64,000 nt of DNA, taken from the NCBI RefSeq assembly GCF_008119785.1, contig NZ_VSFA01000012.1, positions 57,407-121,406 of the forward strand, given 5' to 3'. The notes under the pieces were generated by a model that was given only the letters and a program-made list of their open reading frames with translations, had not been told where the DNA came from and ran no database searches. Positions 7,595 through 16,607 of this stretch are shown piece by piece (the first letter of the stretch is position 1; each line of letters opens with the position of its first letter). This stretch comes from Micromonospora sp. MP36 (GTDB lineage Bacteria; Actinomycetota; Actinomycetes; Mycobacteriales; Micromonosporaceae). The translations under genes and the position numbers were made by a program.

Positions 7595-8344
7595 GAACTG
7601 CGCCTCCCGGACGCTGTTGCCGCCGTCGACCACCAGCATCTGCCCGGTGATGTACGAGGCGGCCGGCGAGCAGAGGAAGGCGATGGCGGCGGCCACCTCG
7701 TCCGGCGTGCCGGGGCGGCCGACCGGGGTGCCCAGCCCCTGCTTGATCTCGGCCATGGTGGACGCCGCGGTGTGGATGATGCCGGGCGCGACCGCGTTCA
7801 CCGTCACCCCGTCGGCGATCATCTCCATGGCCAGGGCCCTGGTCAGCCCCACCACGCCCGCCTTCGCCGCCGCGTACCCGGCCTCGGTGGGCAGCGCGTT
7901 GACCGGGCCGGCGGTGGCGGCGAGGTTGACGATCCGCCCCCAGCCCCGCTCGGCCATCCCGCCGATGAACGCGCGGCTGCACAGGAACGCGGTGGTCAGG
8001 TTGCGGTCGATCTCGCCGCGCCACTCGTCGTAGCTGAGCTGGGCCACCGGCCGCAGCACCTCCGGGCTGGCCCGGCTGGCCAGGCCCGCATTGTTGACCA
8101 GCACCTCGACGTCGCCGAGCTGCTCGGCCACCGCGTCGGCGAGCGCGCCCACCTCGGCCTCGTCGGTGAGGTCGGCGACGAACCCGGTCACGCCCAACTC
8201 GCCGGCGCGCTCGTGGATCCGCCGGGTGGTGGAGACGATCGCCACCCGGGCGCCCAGGTCGGCGAGGCGGTGTGCGGTCGCGTACCCGATGCCGTCCGGG
8301 CTGCCGGCGCCGGTGACCAGGGCGACCCGGCCGTCCAGGCGCAT
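7589..8344 (-). CDS. Short-chain dehydrogenase/reductase
   Basis: With the ATG at 8344 the protein is 251 residues, the usual classical SDR length. It has the NAD(P)-binding motif [18 protein letters not shown] in the fourth strand region, the active-site YAAAK, and the C-terminal PGIIHT and GQMLVVDGG typical of FabG-like SDRs. The catalytic Ser position appears as Thr in LAATAG. No strong ribosome binding site is present; in-frame starts further up would add a low-complexity leader. Substrate unknown. Confidence 0.85.
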   Translation of the reverse strand: MRLDGRVALVTGAGSPDGIGYATAHRLADLGARVAIVSTTRRIHERAGELGVTGFVADLTDEAEVGALADAVAEQLGDVEVLVNNAGLASRASPEVLRPVAQLSYDEWRGEIDRNLTTAFLCSRAFIGGMAERGWGRIVNLAATAGPVNALPTEAGYAAAKAGVVGLTRALAMEMIADGVTVNAVAPGIIHTAASTMAEIKQGLGTPVGRPGTPDEVAAAIAFLCSPAASYITGQMLVVDGGNSVREAQFR

Positions 8345-8594
8345 GGTGACCGGCTCGGCGAGCGGTGCCGGCTGATCCTGGTCGGCGGGCCCGGCCGGGG
8401 CGCTGCCGCGCTGCCGCCGCACCAGCCCTGGACGGCTCACGTCCCGTCGCGACCGACCGCCGCGCGCGTCAAGTGCCATGCCGAGATCCTGCCCGTTGTG
8501 GACGTTGCGGGCAACGCGGCACCCGGAAAGGGGGTCCTCGGTGCGGCGGGCCACTGACTACCCTGACCACACCACGTCTACGGAGATGATCCAG

Positions 8595-9215
8595 ATGAGC
8601 TATCCCCCACCGTCCGGTGGTTGGCACGACCCGTCCCGGCCGGGTCCGCAGTCGAGCCCGCCGGCCGACCCGACGATGCCGATGGCCGGTAGCCCGATCC
8701 CGAGCCAGCCGAGCCCGGCCGACCCCTACGCGGCACCGCAGCCGCCGAGCGCCCCGCCGGCCGGCGACCCGTACGCGGCGCCCGGCTACCCGCCCGCCGG
8801 GGGCGACCCGTACGCGGCGCCCGGCTACCCGCCCGCCGGGGGCGACCCGTACGCGGCGCCCGGCTACCCGCCCACCGGGGGCGACCCGTACGCGGCGGGC
8901 GGCTACCCGCCGCCGGCCTACCCGCCGTACGGCCACCCGTCGAGCAAGACCAACACCCTGGCCATCGTGGCGCTGGTGCTGTCGCTGGTCGGCTTCGCCT
9001 CCTGCATCACCGCCCCGATCGGCGCGATCATGGGGCACGTGGCCCGCAAGCAGATCCGGGAGACCGGTGAGCAGGGCGAGGGCATGGCGAAGGCCGCGAT
9101 CATCGTCGGGTGGATCCTCACCGCCCTGATGCTGGTGCTGATCGTGGTGTACGTCGGGGCGATCATCTTCGCGATCTCCAACGCCGACACGGGCGGCAGC
9201 ACGCCCACCTTCTGA
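8595..9215 (+). CDS. DUF4190 membrane protein with tandem Pro/Tyr repeats
   Basis: This 206-residue paralogue of the protein at 7169 has two C-terminal helices around GHVARKQIRETGEQGEGMA, nearly the same loop as its neighbour. The first ~120 residues are disordered and carry a 13-residue unit GDPYAAPGYPPAG repeated three times plus a partial copy, encoded by a 39-bp DNA repeat. An ATG at 8586 is an alternative start. Repeat number is likely to vary between strains. Confidence 0.8.
   Translation: MSYPPPSGGWHDPSRPGPQSSPPADPTMPMAGSPIPSQPSPADPYAAPQPPSAPPAGDPYAAPGYPPAGGDPYAAPGYPPAGGDPYAAPGYPPTGGDPYAAGGYPPPAYPPYGHPSSKTNTLAIVALVLSLVGFASCITAPIGAIMGHVARKQIRETGEQGEGMAKAAIIVGWILTALMLVLIVVYVGAIIFAISNADTGGSTPTF
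8763..8904 (+). repeat. 39-bp in-frame tandem repeat (3.6 copies)
   Basis: Copies start at 8763, 8802, 8841 and (partial) 8880; each encodes GDPYAAPGYPPAG or a one-residue variant. The near identity of the copies suggests recent slippage or recombination. Confidence 0.9.
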
Positions 9216-9223
9216 CCGGCGCG

Positions 9224-9250
9224 GTGCCGCCCCGCTCCCCGGGGCGGCAC
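9224..9250. terminator. Hairpin between convergent genes
   Basis: GTGCCGCCCCG and CGGGGCGGCAC form an 11-bp perfect stem with a 5-nt loop between the DUF4190 gene and the lyase gene. It is GC-rich and lacks a T tract, as is common in actinobacteria. Confidence 0.7.
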
Positions 9251-9258
9251 ACCGGCGG

Positions 9259-10215
9259 TCAGGCCGCGGGCGGGGTGAAGGACGAGGTACGGGCCATGCC
9301 GGCCGCGCGCCCCTTGGCGGCGATCACCAGGGCCATCTTCCGGGACGCCTCGTCGATCATCTCGTCGCCGAGCATCACCGCGCCGAGCTTGCCGCCCGCC
9401 TCCGAGGTGTACCAGTCGTACGCGTCGAGGATCAGCTCGGCGTGGTCGTAGTCGGCCTGCGCCGGCGAGTAGACCTCGTTGGCCGCGTCGATCTGGCCCG
9501 GGTGCAGCACCCACTTGCCGTCGAAGCCCAGCGCGGCCGAGCGCTTGGCCACCTCGCGGAACCCGTCCACGTCCCGGATCTGCAGGAACGGGCCGTCGAT
9601 GGCCTGCTTGTCGTGCATCCGCGCGGCCATCAGGATGCGCATGAGGATGTAGTGGTAGGGGTCGCCCGGGTAGCCCGGGATGAGCGCGCCGACCGCCAGC
9701 GACTTCATGTTGATCGAGGCCATGAAGTCGGCCGGGCCGAAGATGATCGTCTCGACCCGGGGCGAGGCGGCCGCGATGGCGTCCACGTTGACCAGCCCGG
9801 CGGCGTTCTCGATCTGCGCCTCGATGCCGATCCGGCCGACCTCCAGGCCGAGGGTCTTCTCGATCTGGGTGAGGGTCAGGTCCAGCCACTGCACCTGGGC
9901 CGCGTCCTGCACCTTCGGCAGCATGATGCAGTCCAGGTTGGCGCCGGCTCCCTCGACGACCTCGATGACGTCCCGGTAGGTCCATGGCGTGGTCAGGTCG
10001 TTCACCCGGACCACCCGGGTCTTGCCCGCCCAGTCGCCCTCGTTCAGCGCGGCGACGATGTTCTTCCGGGCGTCCGGCTTGGCCAGCGGGGCGACCGCGT
10101 CCTCCAGGTCGAGGAAGACCTGGTCCGCCGGCAGGCCCTGGGCCTTGCCGAGCATCTTGACGCTGGAACCCGGCACGGCGAGGCAGGACCGGCGGGGGCG
10201 ACCGACAGCGGCCAT
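9259..10215 (-). CDS. HpcH/HpaI aldolase family, malyl-CoA/citrate lyase-like
   Basis: This 318-residue TIM-barrel protein is close in pattern to L-malyl-CoA/beta-methylmalyl-CoA lyases. It has RPRRSCLAVPGSSVKML, QVFLDLEDAVAP, the CoA/metal motifs IEAQIENAAGL and FGPADFMAS, AIDGPFL and GKWVLHPGQI. Such enzymes cleave or form 3-hydroxyacyl-CoA from glyoxylate and an acyl-CoA with Mg2+. The ATG at 10215 is fixed by GGAAGGAG 7 nt upstream. A CitE-like role (Rv2498c type) is the alternative. No ccr or mcd gene is seen here, so pathway membership is open. Confidence 0.85.
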   Translation of the reverse strand: MAAVGRPRRSCLAVPGSSVKMLGKAQGLPADQVFLDLEDAVAPLAKPDARKNIVAALNEGDWAGKTRVVRVNDLTTPWTYRDVIEVVEGAGANLDCIMLPKVQDAAQVQWLDLTLTQIEKTLGLEVGRIGIEAQIENAAGLVNVDAIAAASPRVETIIFGPADFMASINMKSLAVGALIPGYPGDPYHYILMRILMAARMHDKQAIDGPFLQIRDVDGFREVAKRSAALGFDGKWVLHPGQIDAANEVYSPAQADYDHAELILDAYDWYTSEAGGKLGAVMLGDEMIDEASRKMALVIAAKGRAAGMARTSSFTPPAA

Positions 10216-10309
10216 GGATGTGCTCCTTCCAGCGTGCGGCGGACGCGCCGACGCGACCAGACGGAAAACGGCGAACTTAACGATCCCAAAGGGCGTAGTG
10301 ACGCCACGG

Positions 10310-10315
10310 TAACCT
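10310..10315 (+). promoter_or_regulatory. -10 box (TAACCT) for a leaderless SDR gene
   Basis: TAACCT ends 6 nt before the GTG at 10322; no ribosome binding site is present. Confidence 0.55.
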
Positions 10316-10321
10316 CGTGCC

Positions 10322-11167
10322 GTGACCGGGGTGAATGGACCTGTGGAAGATCTCACTGAGCGTCGGACCGTGGTGGTGACGGGCGCCAGCTCGGGCATCG
10401 GGCTGGCCGCGGCCGTGGACCTGGCGCGTCGCGGTGACCAGGTCGTGCTGGTCGGCCGGGACCCGGCCCGACTCCGGGCCGCCGGGGACCGGGTACGCGA
10501 GTGCTGCGGCGAGCGGCCCGAGCTCTTCCGCGCCGACTTCGCCGTGCTGGACGACGTACGCCGGCTCGCGGAGCAGCTGCGCGCCGCGTACGACCGGATC
10601 GACGTGCTCGCCAACAACGCCGGCGCGATCGTGCTTCAGCCGGTCACCACCGTCGACGGCTTCGAGCTGACCGTGCAGGCCAACCACCTCGCCCCGTTCC
10701 TGCTCAGCAACCTGCTGCGGGACCGGATCGGCCGGATGGTGGTGACCGCCTCCGGCGCCCACCGCAGCGGCGTCCTCGACCCGGACGACCTCAACGTGGC
10801 GCTGCGCCGCTACCGGCCCATGCGCGCCTACGGCACCAGCAAGCAGGCGAACATCCTCTTCGCCGCCGAGGCGGCCCGGCGCTGGCCGGAGGTGCCGGCG
10901 TACTCGTTCCACCCGGGGGTGGTGCGCACCCGGTTCGGCAACGAGAGCCCGCTGGTCGCCCTCGGCATGCGGCTGCTGCCGTTCCGCAGCCCGGAGCGGG
11001 GCGCGGAGACGCTGGTATGGCTGGCTAACCAGGACCCGTCCCGGCTGGTCGACGGCGGCTACTACCACGACCGGCGGCTCCGCCGGCCGCTGCCGAAGGC
11101 GGCCGACTCTGCGCTCGCCGCCCGGCTCTGGGCCGCCAGCGCGCGGGCCGTCGGCCTCCCGGACTGA
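10322..11167 (+). CDS. Short-chain dehydrogenase (retinol-dehydrogenase-like)
   Basis: This 281-residue SDR has the cofactor motif VVVTGASSGIGLAAA, NNAG at about residue 98, a Ser in VVTASGAHRSG and the catalytic pair YGTSK. The long C-terminal part (SFHPGVVRTRFG, SPERGAETLVWLA) resembles WW-oxidoreductase or retinol-dehydrogenase-type SDRs. The GTG start follows a TAACCT box and is probably leaderless. It diverges from the malyl-CoA lyase-like gene. Substrate unknown. Confidence 0.87.
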   Translation: MTGVNGPVEDLTERRTVVVTGASSGIGLAAAVDLARRGDQVVLVGRDPARLRAAGDRVRECCGERPELFRADFAVLDDVRRLAEQLRAAYDRIDVLANNAGAIVLQPVTTVDGFELTVQANHLAPFLLSNLLRDRIGRMVVTASGAHRSGVLDPDDLNVALRRYRPMRAYGTSKQANILFAAEAARRWPEVPAYSFHPGVVRTRFGNESPLVALGMRLLPFRSPERGAETLVWLANQDPSRLVDGGYYHDRRLRRPLPKAADSALAARLWAASARAVGLPD

Positions 11168-11260
11168 GCGGCGCGAACGGGGATCGCCCCGGCGGGCTCA
11201 GGCGACACCACCGCGCATTCGGGTGGCGTGGGGCGGCGGCGTGCTGCCAGACTCCGCGCC

Positions 11261-12010
11261 ATGACCACGGCGAAGGACACGGGCATCAGCGACACCGACC
11301 CTGCCGAGGGCGCCACTCTTCAGGTCGGTGGCGAGGACGCGGACCTGGAGGCCCGGATCGGGCGGGAGCTGACCGTGTTCAACAACGCGGCGACCGGCGC
11401 GGACGACGAGGCCGGCCTGTCGGTACGGGTGGTCGACCCGGACGGCGAGTTGGTCGGCGGGCTGACCGGCTGGACCTGGGGCGGCCGGGCCGGCATCAAC
11501 ACCGTGTGGGTGCGGGCGGACCGCCGCCACCAGGGCTGGGGCGGCCGGCTGCTGCGGGCCGCCGAGGAGGAGGCCCGCCGGCGCGGCTGCACCGAGATCT
11601 CGGTGGCGTCGTTCTCGTTCCAGGCGCCGGCGTTCTACCGGCGGCACGGCTACACCGACACCGGGATCCGGGACGGCATCCCGGGCGGCCACGTCGACCA
11701 CCAGTTCTGGAAGTCGCTGGTCGACGACCCGGCGGGCGTGCTCCGAGTGGTCGCCCTGGTCGGCCTGGGCGCCGACGCCCAGGCCGGCCGGCGGTACGAG
11801 GACGGCGTGCTCGCCCTGCTCGGGCGGCACGGCGGACGGCTGGAACGGCGGCTGCGGACCGGGGACGGGCGGACCGAGGTGCACGTGATCCGGTTCGCCG
11901 CCCGGACGGGTTACGACGGGTTCCTGGCCGACCCGGACCGGGCCGCGCTCCGCGCCGAGTTCGGCGACGCCGTCCCGACCGCCCGGGCGCTGGAGGTCCA
12001 GGACGTCTGA
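11261..12010 (+). CDS. GNAT acetyltransferase fused to a dimeric alpha-beta barrel-like domain
   Basis: Of the 249 residues, ~1-140 form a GNAT domain with the acetyl-CoA loop VRADRRHQGWGGRLLRAAEE and the later FYRRHGY. The C-terminal ~100 residues (VVALVGLGADAQAGRRYEDG to GYDGFLADPDRAALRAEFG) resemble DUF1330/EthD-type ferredoxin-like domains, whose pattern is strand, ...LLGRHGGRLERR, and a strand before FLADPDR. The start is the ATG at 11261; an in-frame GTG lies at 11228. Acceptor substrate unknown. Confidence 0.75.
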   Translation: MTTAKDTGISDTDPAEGATLQVGGEDADLEARIGRELTVFNNAATGADDEAGLSVRVVDPDGELVGGLTGWTWGGRAGINTVWVRADRRHQGWGGRLLRAAEEEARRRGCTEISVASFSFQAPAFYRRHGYTDTGIRDGIPGGHVDHQFWKSLVDDPAGVLRVVALVGLGADAQAGRRYEDGVLALLGRHGGRLERRLRTGDGRTEVHVIRFAARTGYDGFLADPDRAALRAEFGDAVPTARALEVQDV

Positions 12011-12013
12011 CCC

Positions 12014-14209
12014 TCACTCGGCGACGTGGATCGGGACGCTGGTGACCACCACGCCGGGCAGGGCCCGCAGGGCGGCGCGCAGCCGCTGCTCGGCGCGGCT
12101 GTGCAGCAGCCGAGACCAGCGGTGGCGCAGCACCACCTCCGGCACGATCACGGTCAGCGTCAGCTCCGGCCGGCTGGCGTGCAGCGCCTCCAGGTAGTGC
12201 GCCAGCGGCCCGATCACCGCCCGGTACGGCGACACGATCGTCTCCAGCCGCAGGTGGTCACCCCAGGCCCGCCACTGGTCGCGGAACCGGTCCGCCTCGG
12301 CGTCCTCGGGGGCGATGTGCACGGCCAGCGTCGGCTGGCCCAGCGACGCCGCGTACGCTAGGGCGCGCAGCGACGCCCGGTTCAGCCGGGCCACCGGCAC
12401 GACCACCAGGTGGCGTACCTCCTGGGGCAGTTCCTCGCCCTCGGTGGCGCCGCCGCGTCCTCCGGGCGCGACACCGGGCGCGGTCCCGGGGGGCGGCGGT
12501 GGATGCAGCGCCAGGGCGCTGTCCAGCCGGGCGTAGTGGCGGTGGGTCCCACGGGCGAGCAGCACCAACGTCGGCACCGCGATCACCACCAGCCAGGCGC
12601 CCTCTTTGAACTTGCCGATCGCGGCGATCACCAGCACCAGCCCGGAGAGGGTGGCACCAAGCGCGTTGAGCGCCAGCCGGCGCCGCCAGCCCCGGTCCCG
12701 GTGCCGGCGCCAGTGCACCACCATGCCGGCCTGCGACAGCGTGAAGGCGAGGAACACGCCGACGGCGTAGAGCGGGATCAGCGACTGGGTGTGCCCGCCG
12801 AACGCGACGAAGATGACCGCCGCGGCGACGGCGAGCGCGACCAGGCCGTTGTTGAACGACAGTCGGTCGCCCAGGTGCAGGAACCGGCGCGGCGCGTGGC
12901 CGTTGCGGGCCATGAAGAAGAGCAGCCGGGGAAAGTCGTTGAAGGCGGTGTTGGCGGCCAGCAGCAGGATCAGCGCGGTGGTGGCCTGGAGGAACGCGTA
13001 CCAGGGCCCGGTGGGGAAGGTAAGCCGGCCAAGCTGGGACAGGATCGTCTGGTCCGGCCGGGGCACCAGGCCGTTCAGGTGGATCAGGCCGATCAGGCCG
13101 GCGAAGAGCACCACCAGCATGCCGACCATCCAGCCGAGCGTGGTGCGGGCGTTGCGCCACTCCCGGGGGCGGAACGCCGGAATCGCGTTCGACACCGCCT
13201 CGATGCCGGTCATCGACACCGCGCCGGAGGAGAACGCGCGCAGCACCAGCAGCAGGCCCAGCCCCTCGGTCGCCGGCACGGGCGGTGGCGGCGCCGGCGC
13301 GAAGCCCCGGCCCGCCGCCCGCGCGTAGCCGACCACCAGCACGAGCAGGACCGCGGCCACGAAGGCGTACGTGGGCAGCACGAAGATGTTGCCGGCGGTA
13401 CGCACCCCGCGCAGGTTCCCGGCGAGCAGCACGGCGATCACCAGCACCCCGAGCGGCACGGTGACCGGCGTGAGCCCGGCCATTGCCGAGGTGATCGCGC
13501 TCACCCCCGCCGCGATCGACACCGACACGGTGAGCACGTAGTCGAGCATCAGCCCGGCCGCCGCGGCGAGTCCCGCCGTCGTGCCCAGGTTGTCACCGGC
13601 CACGATGTACGAGCCGGCACCGTGCGGGTACGCGGGGATGGTCTGCCGGTAGGACAGCCCCACCGCGATCATCAGCACCACCAGCACTGCGGCCAGCGGC
13701 AGGGAGAGCCCGAGCGCGCCGCTGCCGGCCAGCACCAGCACGGCGAGCAGCGCCTCCGGTCCGTACGCCACCGAACTGAGCAGGTCGGAGGAGAGGATCG
13801 GCAGGGCGACCAGCTTCCGCATCCGCTCGTAGAGCACGGCGGAGCTGGACAGCGGCGGGCCGAACAGCGTCCGGCGCAGCCGGCTGAGCGCCCGCCCGGT
13901 CCGGGAGCCGGGCTCGTGGGCCGGCCCGGTGGCGCACAGCTCGCCCGGCTCCTCGACGGTGAACATGTCGATCGGGGTCAGCCGCCCGAACCGGGTCGGT
14001 GTCGGGCCGGGGCGGTTGCGGCCCAGGGCCGGGTCGACGGGCAGTTCGTCGGCGTGCCGCGGGGTGTGCCAGCGCTCCCCGATCCGGCCCAGCGCCGCCC
14101 GCTCCTCGGGGCCCAGTGGCGGGAACTCAGCCGAGGGCGTGACGAGCGTGCCCCGATCGGGCTCGTCGCCCTGCCGCTCCGTCTGCGCCCCCACTCCCCG
14201 CACTTTCAT
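12014..14209 (-). CDS. KimA-like APC-superfamily permease (probable K+ importer)
   Basis: With the ATG at 14209 the protein has 731 residues. A ~100-residue hydrophilic N-terminus precedes about 12 transmembrane helices, then a ~170-residue cytosolic C-terminal domain. The segment LVALPILSSDLLSSVAYGPE matches the first conserved motif of the Bacillus KimA/YdaO K+ transporters, and AYPHGAGSYIVA, SMTGIEAVSNAIPAF and NTAFNDFPRL are also in that family. In KimA the C-terminal domain binds c-di-AMP; whether this one does is unknown. The start is uncertain, because a GTG at 14242 would fall in the upstream terminator hairpin. Amino-acid transport is the alternative role. Confidence 0.75.
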   Translation of the reverse strand: MKVRGVGAQTERQGDEPDRGTLVTPSAEFPPLGPEERAALGRIGERWHTPRHADELPVDPALGRNRPGPTPTRFGRLTPIDMFTVEEPGELCATGPAHEPGSRTGRALSRLRRTLFGPPLSSSAVLYERMRKLVALPILSSDLLSSVAYGPEALLAVLVLAGSGALGLSLPLAAVLVVLMIAVGLSYRQTIPAYPHGAGSYIVAGDNLGTTAGLAAAAGLMLDYVLTVSVSIAAGVSAITSAMAGLTPVTVPLGVLVIAVLLAGNLRGVRTAGNIFVLPTYAFVAAVLLVLVVGYARAAGRGFAPAPPPPVPATEGLGLLLVLRAFSSGAVSMTGIEAVSNAIPAFRPREWRNARTTLGWMVGMLVVLFAGLIGLIHLNGLVPRPDQTILSQLGRLTFPTGPWYAFLQATTALILLLAANTAFNDFPRLLFFMARNGHAPRRFLHLGDRLSFNNGLVALAVAAAVIFVAFGGHTQSLIPLYAVGVFLAFTLSQAGMVVHWRRHRDRGWRRRLALNALGATLSGLVLVIAAIGKFKEGAWLVVIAVPTLVLLARGTHRHYARLDSALALHPPPPPGTAPGVAPGGRGGATEGEELPQEVRHLVVVPVARLNRASLRALAYAASLGQPTLAVHIAPEDAEADRFRDQWRAWGDHLRLETIVSPYRAVIGPLAHYLEALHASRPELTLTVIVPEVVLRHRWSRLLHSRAEQRLRAALRALPGVVVTSVPIHVAE

Positions 14210-14236
14210 CGAAAGCGGCGGCTCGGGAGGCGGAAT

Positions 14237-14263
14237 GGCCACACTCCCCGGGAAAGTGTGGCC
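14237..14263. terminator. Terminator hairpin after the EamA gene
   Basis: GGCCACACT and AGTGTGGCC form a perfect 9-bp stem around a 9-nt loop, just downstream of the EamA gene on the minus strand and just upstream of the permease start. Confidence 0.75.
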
Positions 14264-14285
14264 GCCACGCCACGGGCGGTCGGGG

Positions 14286-15242
14286 TCAGTCGGCGAGCGG
14301 GGCGGGGTCGGCGGGGACCGGGACCGGCTCGATGCGGCGGCCGGCGCGGGCGCCGCCGAGCACGACCACGGCCACGCCGGCCAGCAGCAGGGCGAGCCCC
14401 GGCAGGGCGAGCGGGCGGGGCAGTTGGCCGAGCCAGACCCAGGCGATCAGGGCCGCGCCGGGCGCCTCCAGCAGGATCAGCACGCTGACCGTGGTGGCGG
14501 AGACCCGGTGAAGGGCGTAGTTGAACATCGAGTGGCCGAGCAGTTGGGCGCCGGCCACCAGGCCGAGGATCGCCAGCCAGGTGCCCGGCGGGTAGCCGTG
14601 CAGCCGGATCCCGCCGAGCAGGCAGACGACCAGCAGGACGGCCGCACAGACCCCGTAGCAGATGGTGGTGTAGGTGGTGGTGCTGATGGTGGCCCGGGCA
14701 CGCTCGCCGAAGGCGGTGTAGATCGCGACGAACAGGCCGCCCGCGACGGCGAGCAGGTCACCGGCGAAGGCCCGGCCGGAGACGGCGAAGTCGGCGCCGG
14801 TGGCCAGCACCGCGCCGAGCACCGCCACCGCGATCCCGGCCCAGACCGCCGGTGGGAGGCGGCGGCCCTGCCAGCGGGCGATCAGCCCCTGCCACACCGG
14901 CTGGGTGGCGACCAGCGCGGTGGCCGCGGCGACCGTGGTGAGCTGCACGCTCGGCATCCAGGTGGCGAAGTGGGCGGCCAGCGCCACCCCGGAGAGTACG
15001 CAGTACAGCCCCTCGCGCCGGCCGGCGCCCACGATCAGCGTGCGGAACTCGGCCCGCCGTCGTGCCAGCGAGAACGGGCCGAGCACGGCCACCGAGAGCA
15101 GGTTCCGCCACAACGCGACGGCGAGGGCCGGCGCGGCGGCGAACGCGACCAGCGGGGCCGACGACGAGACGGCGGTGACCGCCAGGACGAGCGCGCTGAG
15201 GGTCAGCGCGTCAACCGGGGGGCGGTACGGAGCAGGCGACAC
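14286..15242 (-). CDS. EamA/DMT-superfamily exporter
   Basis: The 318-residue polytopic protein has about ten transmembrane helices in two EamA halves, for example ALWRNLLSVAVLGPF and WAGIAVAVLGAVLATG in the first half and LILLEAPGAALIAWVWLG in the second. Members export amino acids, nucleosides or drugs across the inner membrane. GTG at 15242 is preferred over TTG at 15251 because GAGGA lies 9 nt upstream. Substrate cannot be assigned. Confidence 0.85.
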   Translation of the reverse strand: MSPAPYRPPVDALTLSALVLAVTAVSSSAPLVAFAAAPALAVALWRNLLSVAVLGPFSLARRRAEFRTLIVGAGRREGLYCVLSGVALAAHFATWMPSVQLTTVAAATALVATQPVWQGLIARWQGRRLPPAVWAGIAVAVLGAVLATGADFAVSGRAFAGDLLAVAGGLFVAIYTAFGERARATISTTTYTTICYGVCAAVLLVVCLLGGIRLHGYPPGTWLAILGLVAGAQLLGHSMFNYALHRVSATTVSVLILLEAPGAALIAWVWLGQLPRPLALPGLALLLAGVAVVVLGGARAGRRIEPVPVPADPAPLAD

Positions 15243-15349
15243 GGAGAGCAATCCTCACACGAACAGGGGACACCACGGACAGTCAACACTCCGTTACGAT
15301 CATGGGCGTCCCGGCGACTCCCCCTCGACGTCCGGAGGCGCGCTCCCCC

Positions 15350-16054
15350 ATGCCCAGCTATCAGGCGGTGCTGTTCGACTTCTTCGGCACCCTGACCCGC
15401 TGCGTCCAGCGTGGTTCCGCCCACCAGGCCACCGCCGAGCTGCTCGGCTGCCCGCCCGACACCCTGACCGAGGTGCTCGACCGCACCTACTACGAGCGCG
15501 CCAGCGGGCGGCTCGGCAACGCCGAGGCGACCCTGCGCTGGGTCTGCGACCAGGTCGGCGTCCACCCCTCCGACGGGGCGGTACGCTCCGCCGTCGCCTC
15601 CCGCCATCGGGCGGTCCGCGCCGACACCCGGCTGCGGGACGAGGCGGTCCCGGTGCTGGCCGCGCTGCGCCAGCGGGGCGTACGCACCGGGCTGATCAGC
15701 GACTGCACCCACGAGCTGCCCGCGTTCCTGCCCCAGCTCGCGGTCGCGCCGCTGCTCGACGTACGGGTCTTCTCGGTGCAGGTGGGGTGCTGCAAGCCGC
15801 ACCCGGCGCTCTACCTGGCCGCGTGCCGCCGGCTCGACCTCGCCCCGGCCGACTGCCTCTACGTGGGCGACGGGGGCAGTCAGGAGCTCACCGGTGCGGA
15901 GCGGGCCGGCATGACGGCGGTCCGGCTGGCCGCCCCGGACCTGGCCGGGCATATGGTCTTCAACGCCGACCGGTGCTGGGACGGCCGGGTGCTGACCTCG
16001 CTGACCGAGGTGCTCGACCTGCTCGATCCGGTCCCCTGCGTCGTCCCGGTCTGA
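15350..16054 (+). CDS. HAD-superfamily hydrolase
   Basis: This 234-residue protein shows HAD motif I AVLFDFFGTLT, motif II near GLISDC, motif III Lys in CCKPHPALYL and motif IV YVGDGGSQELTGA. It should be a cytosolic Mg2+-dependent phosphatase of the beta-phosphoglucomutase/GPH-like subgroup. An upstream in-frame ATG at 15302 lies only 1 nt after a TACGAT -10-like box, so it would precede the transcript start; the ATG at 15350 has GGAGG 11 nt upstream. Substrate unknown. Confidence 0.85.
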   Translation: MPSYQAVLFDFFGTLTRCVQRGSAHQATAELLGCPPDTLTEVLDRTYYERASGRLGNAEATLRWVCDQVGVHPSDGAVRSAVASRHRAVRADTRLRDEAVPVLAALRQRGVRTGLISDCTHELPAFLPQLAVAPLLDVRVFSVQVGCCKPHPALYLAACRRLDLAPADCLYVGDGGSQELTGAERAGMTAVRLAAPDLAGHMVFNADRCWDGRVLTSLTEVLDLLDPVPCVVPV

Positions 16055-16057
16055 GGC

Positions 16058-16573
16058 TCAGCGGCGGCGCACCTTGTGCAGCCGGAACGGCTTACGGGTG
16101 GCCCGGACCACGGGGGTCTCCCGGGGCGGCTCGGCCAGCGAGTCGGCCGGCAGGTCGGCGCCGGCGACCGGGGTGCCCGCCGGGGCCAGCCGGTTCAGCG
16201 CGCAGCCCCCGGTGGCCCAGCGTCCCACCAGATCGGCGGTGGGCCCGGTGGCGTTGAGCCGCTTCGCCGCGACCAGCGGTGCGACGGCGTCCCACTCCTC
16301 GGTGCCCGGTTGCAGCCGGGTCACCCGGGCCGGCCAGGTGACGATCCGGCCACCGTGGTCGCCGCGCAGGGTCACCTGCGCCGCGTCGGCGTCGGCCAGG
16401 CCGGGGGCGGACTGCTCGCCGGGCCCGCTGACCACGACCAGCGTCCCCTCCACCGGCAGGCACCAGAGCGCCACCGCCGGCCCGTTCCCGACGCTCACCC
16501 AGCAGACGGCCGCCTTCTTCATCGCCTCGTCGACCAGCGCCGGCACCTCGCGGCTGTCCAACTCGTCCGTCAC
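16058..16573 (-). CDS. Flavin-reductase/PNPOx-like split-barrel protein (conserved hypothetical)
   Basis: This 171-residue protein has a beta-rich core (AAVCWVSVGNGPAVALWCLP, GTLVVVSGPGEQ, AQVTLRGDHGGRIVTWPARV) like the FMN-binding split barrel of small pyridoxamine-phosphate-oxidase-like proteins, plus a basic tail (KPFRLHKVRRR). The GTG at 16573 is chosen because GAGAGGA precedes it by 7 nt. Cofactor and role are inferred only from fold pattern. Confidence 0.55.
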   Translation of the reverse strand: MTDELDSREVPALVDEAMKKAAVCWVSVGNGPAVALWCLPVEGTLVVVSGPGEQSAPGLADADAAQVTLRGDHGGRIVTWPARVTRLQPGTEEWDAVAPLVAAKRLNATGPTADLVGRWATGGCALNRLAPAGTPVAGADLPADSLAEPPRETPVVRATRKPFRLHKVRRR

Positions 16574-16607
16574 ACCGGCATCCTCTCGTACGCGCATGCG
16601 TCTGGGG

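Noticed and set aside
8763..8904. CRISPR-like array
   Set aside because: Units are contiguous, in frame and without unique spacers; it is a protein-coding tandem repeat.
14209..14285. c-di-AMP (ydaO-type) riboswitch before the KimA-like gene
   Set aside because: Only ~75 nt separate the genes and they hold a simple terminator hairpin; there is no room or signature for the riboswitch.
12410..14488. Plus-strand frame of ~690 codons opposite the permease
   Set aside because: Composition is Arg/His/Gln/Gly-rich without any motif, as expected from the antisense of a membrane protein in high-GC DNA.
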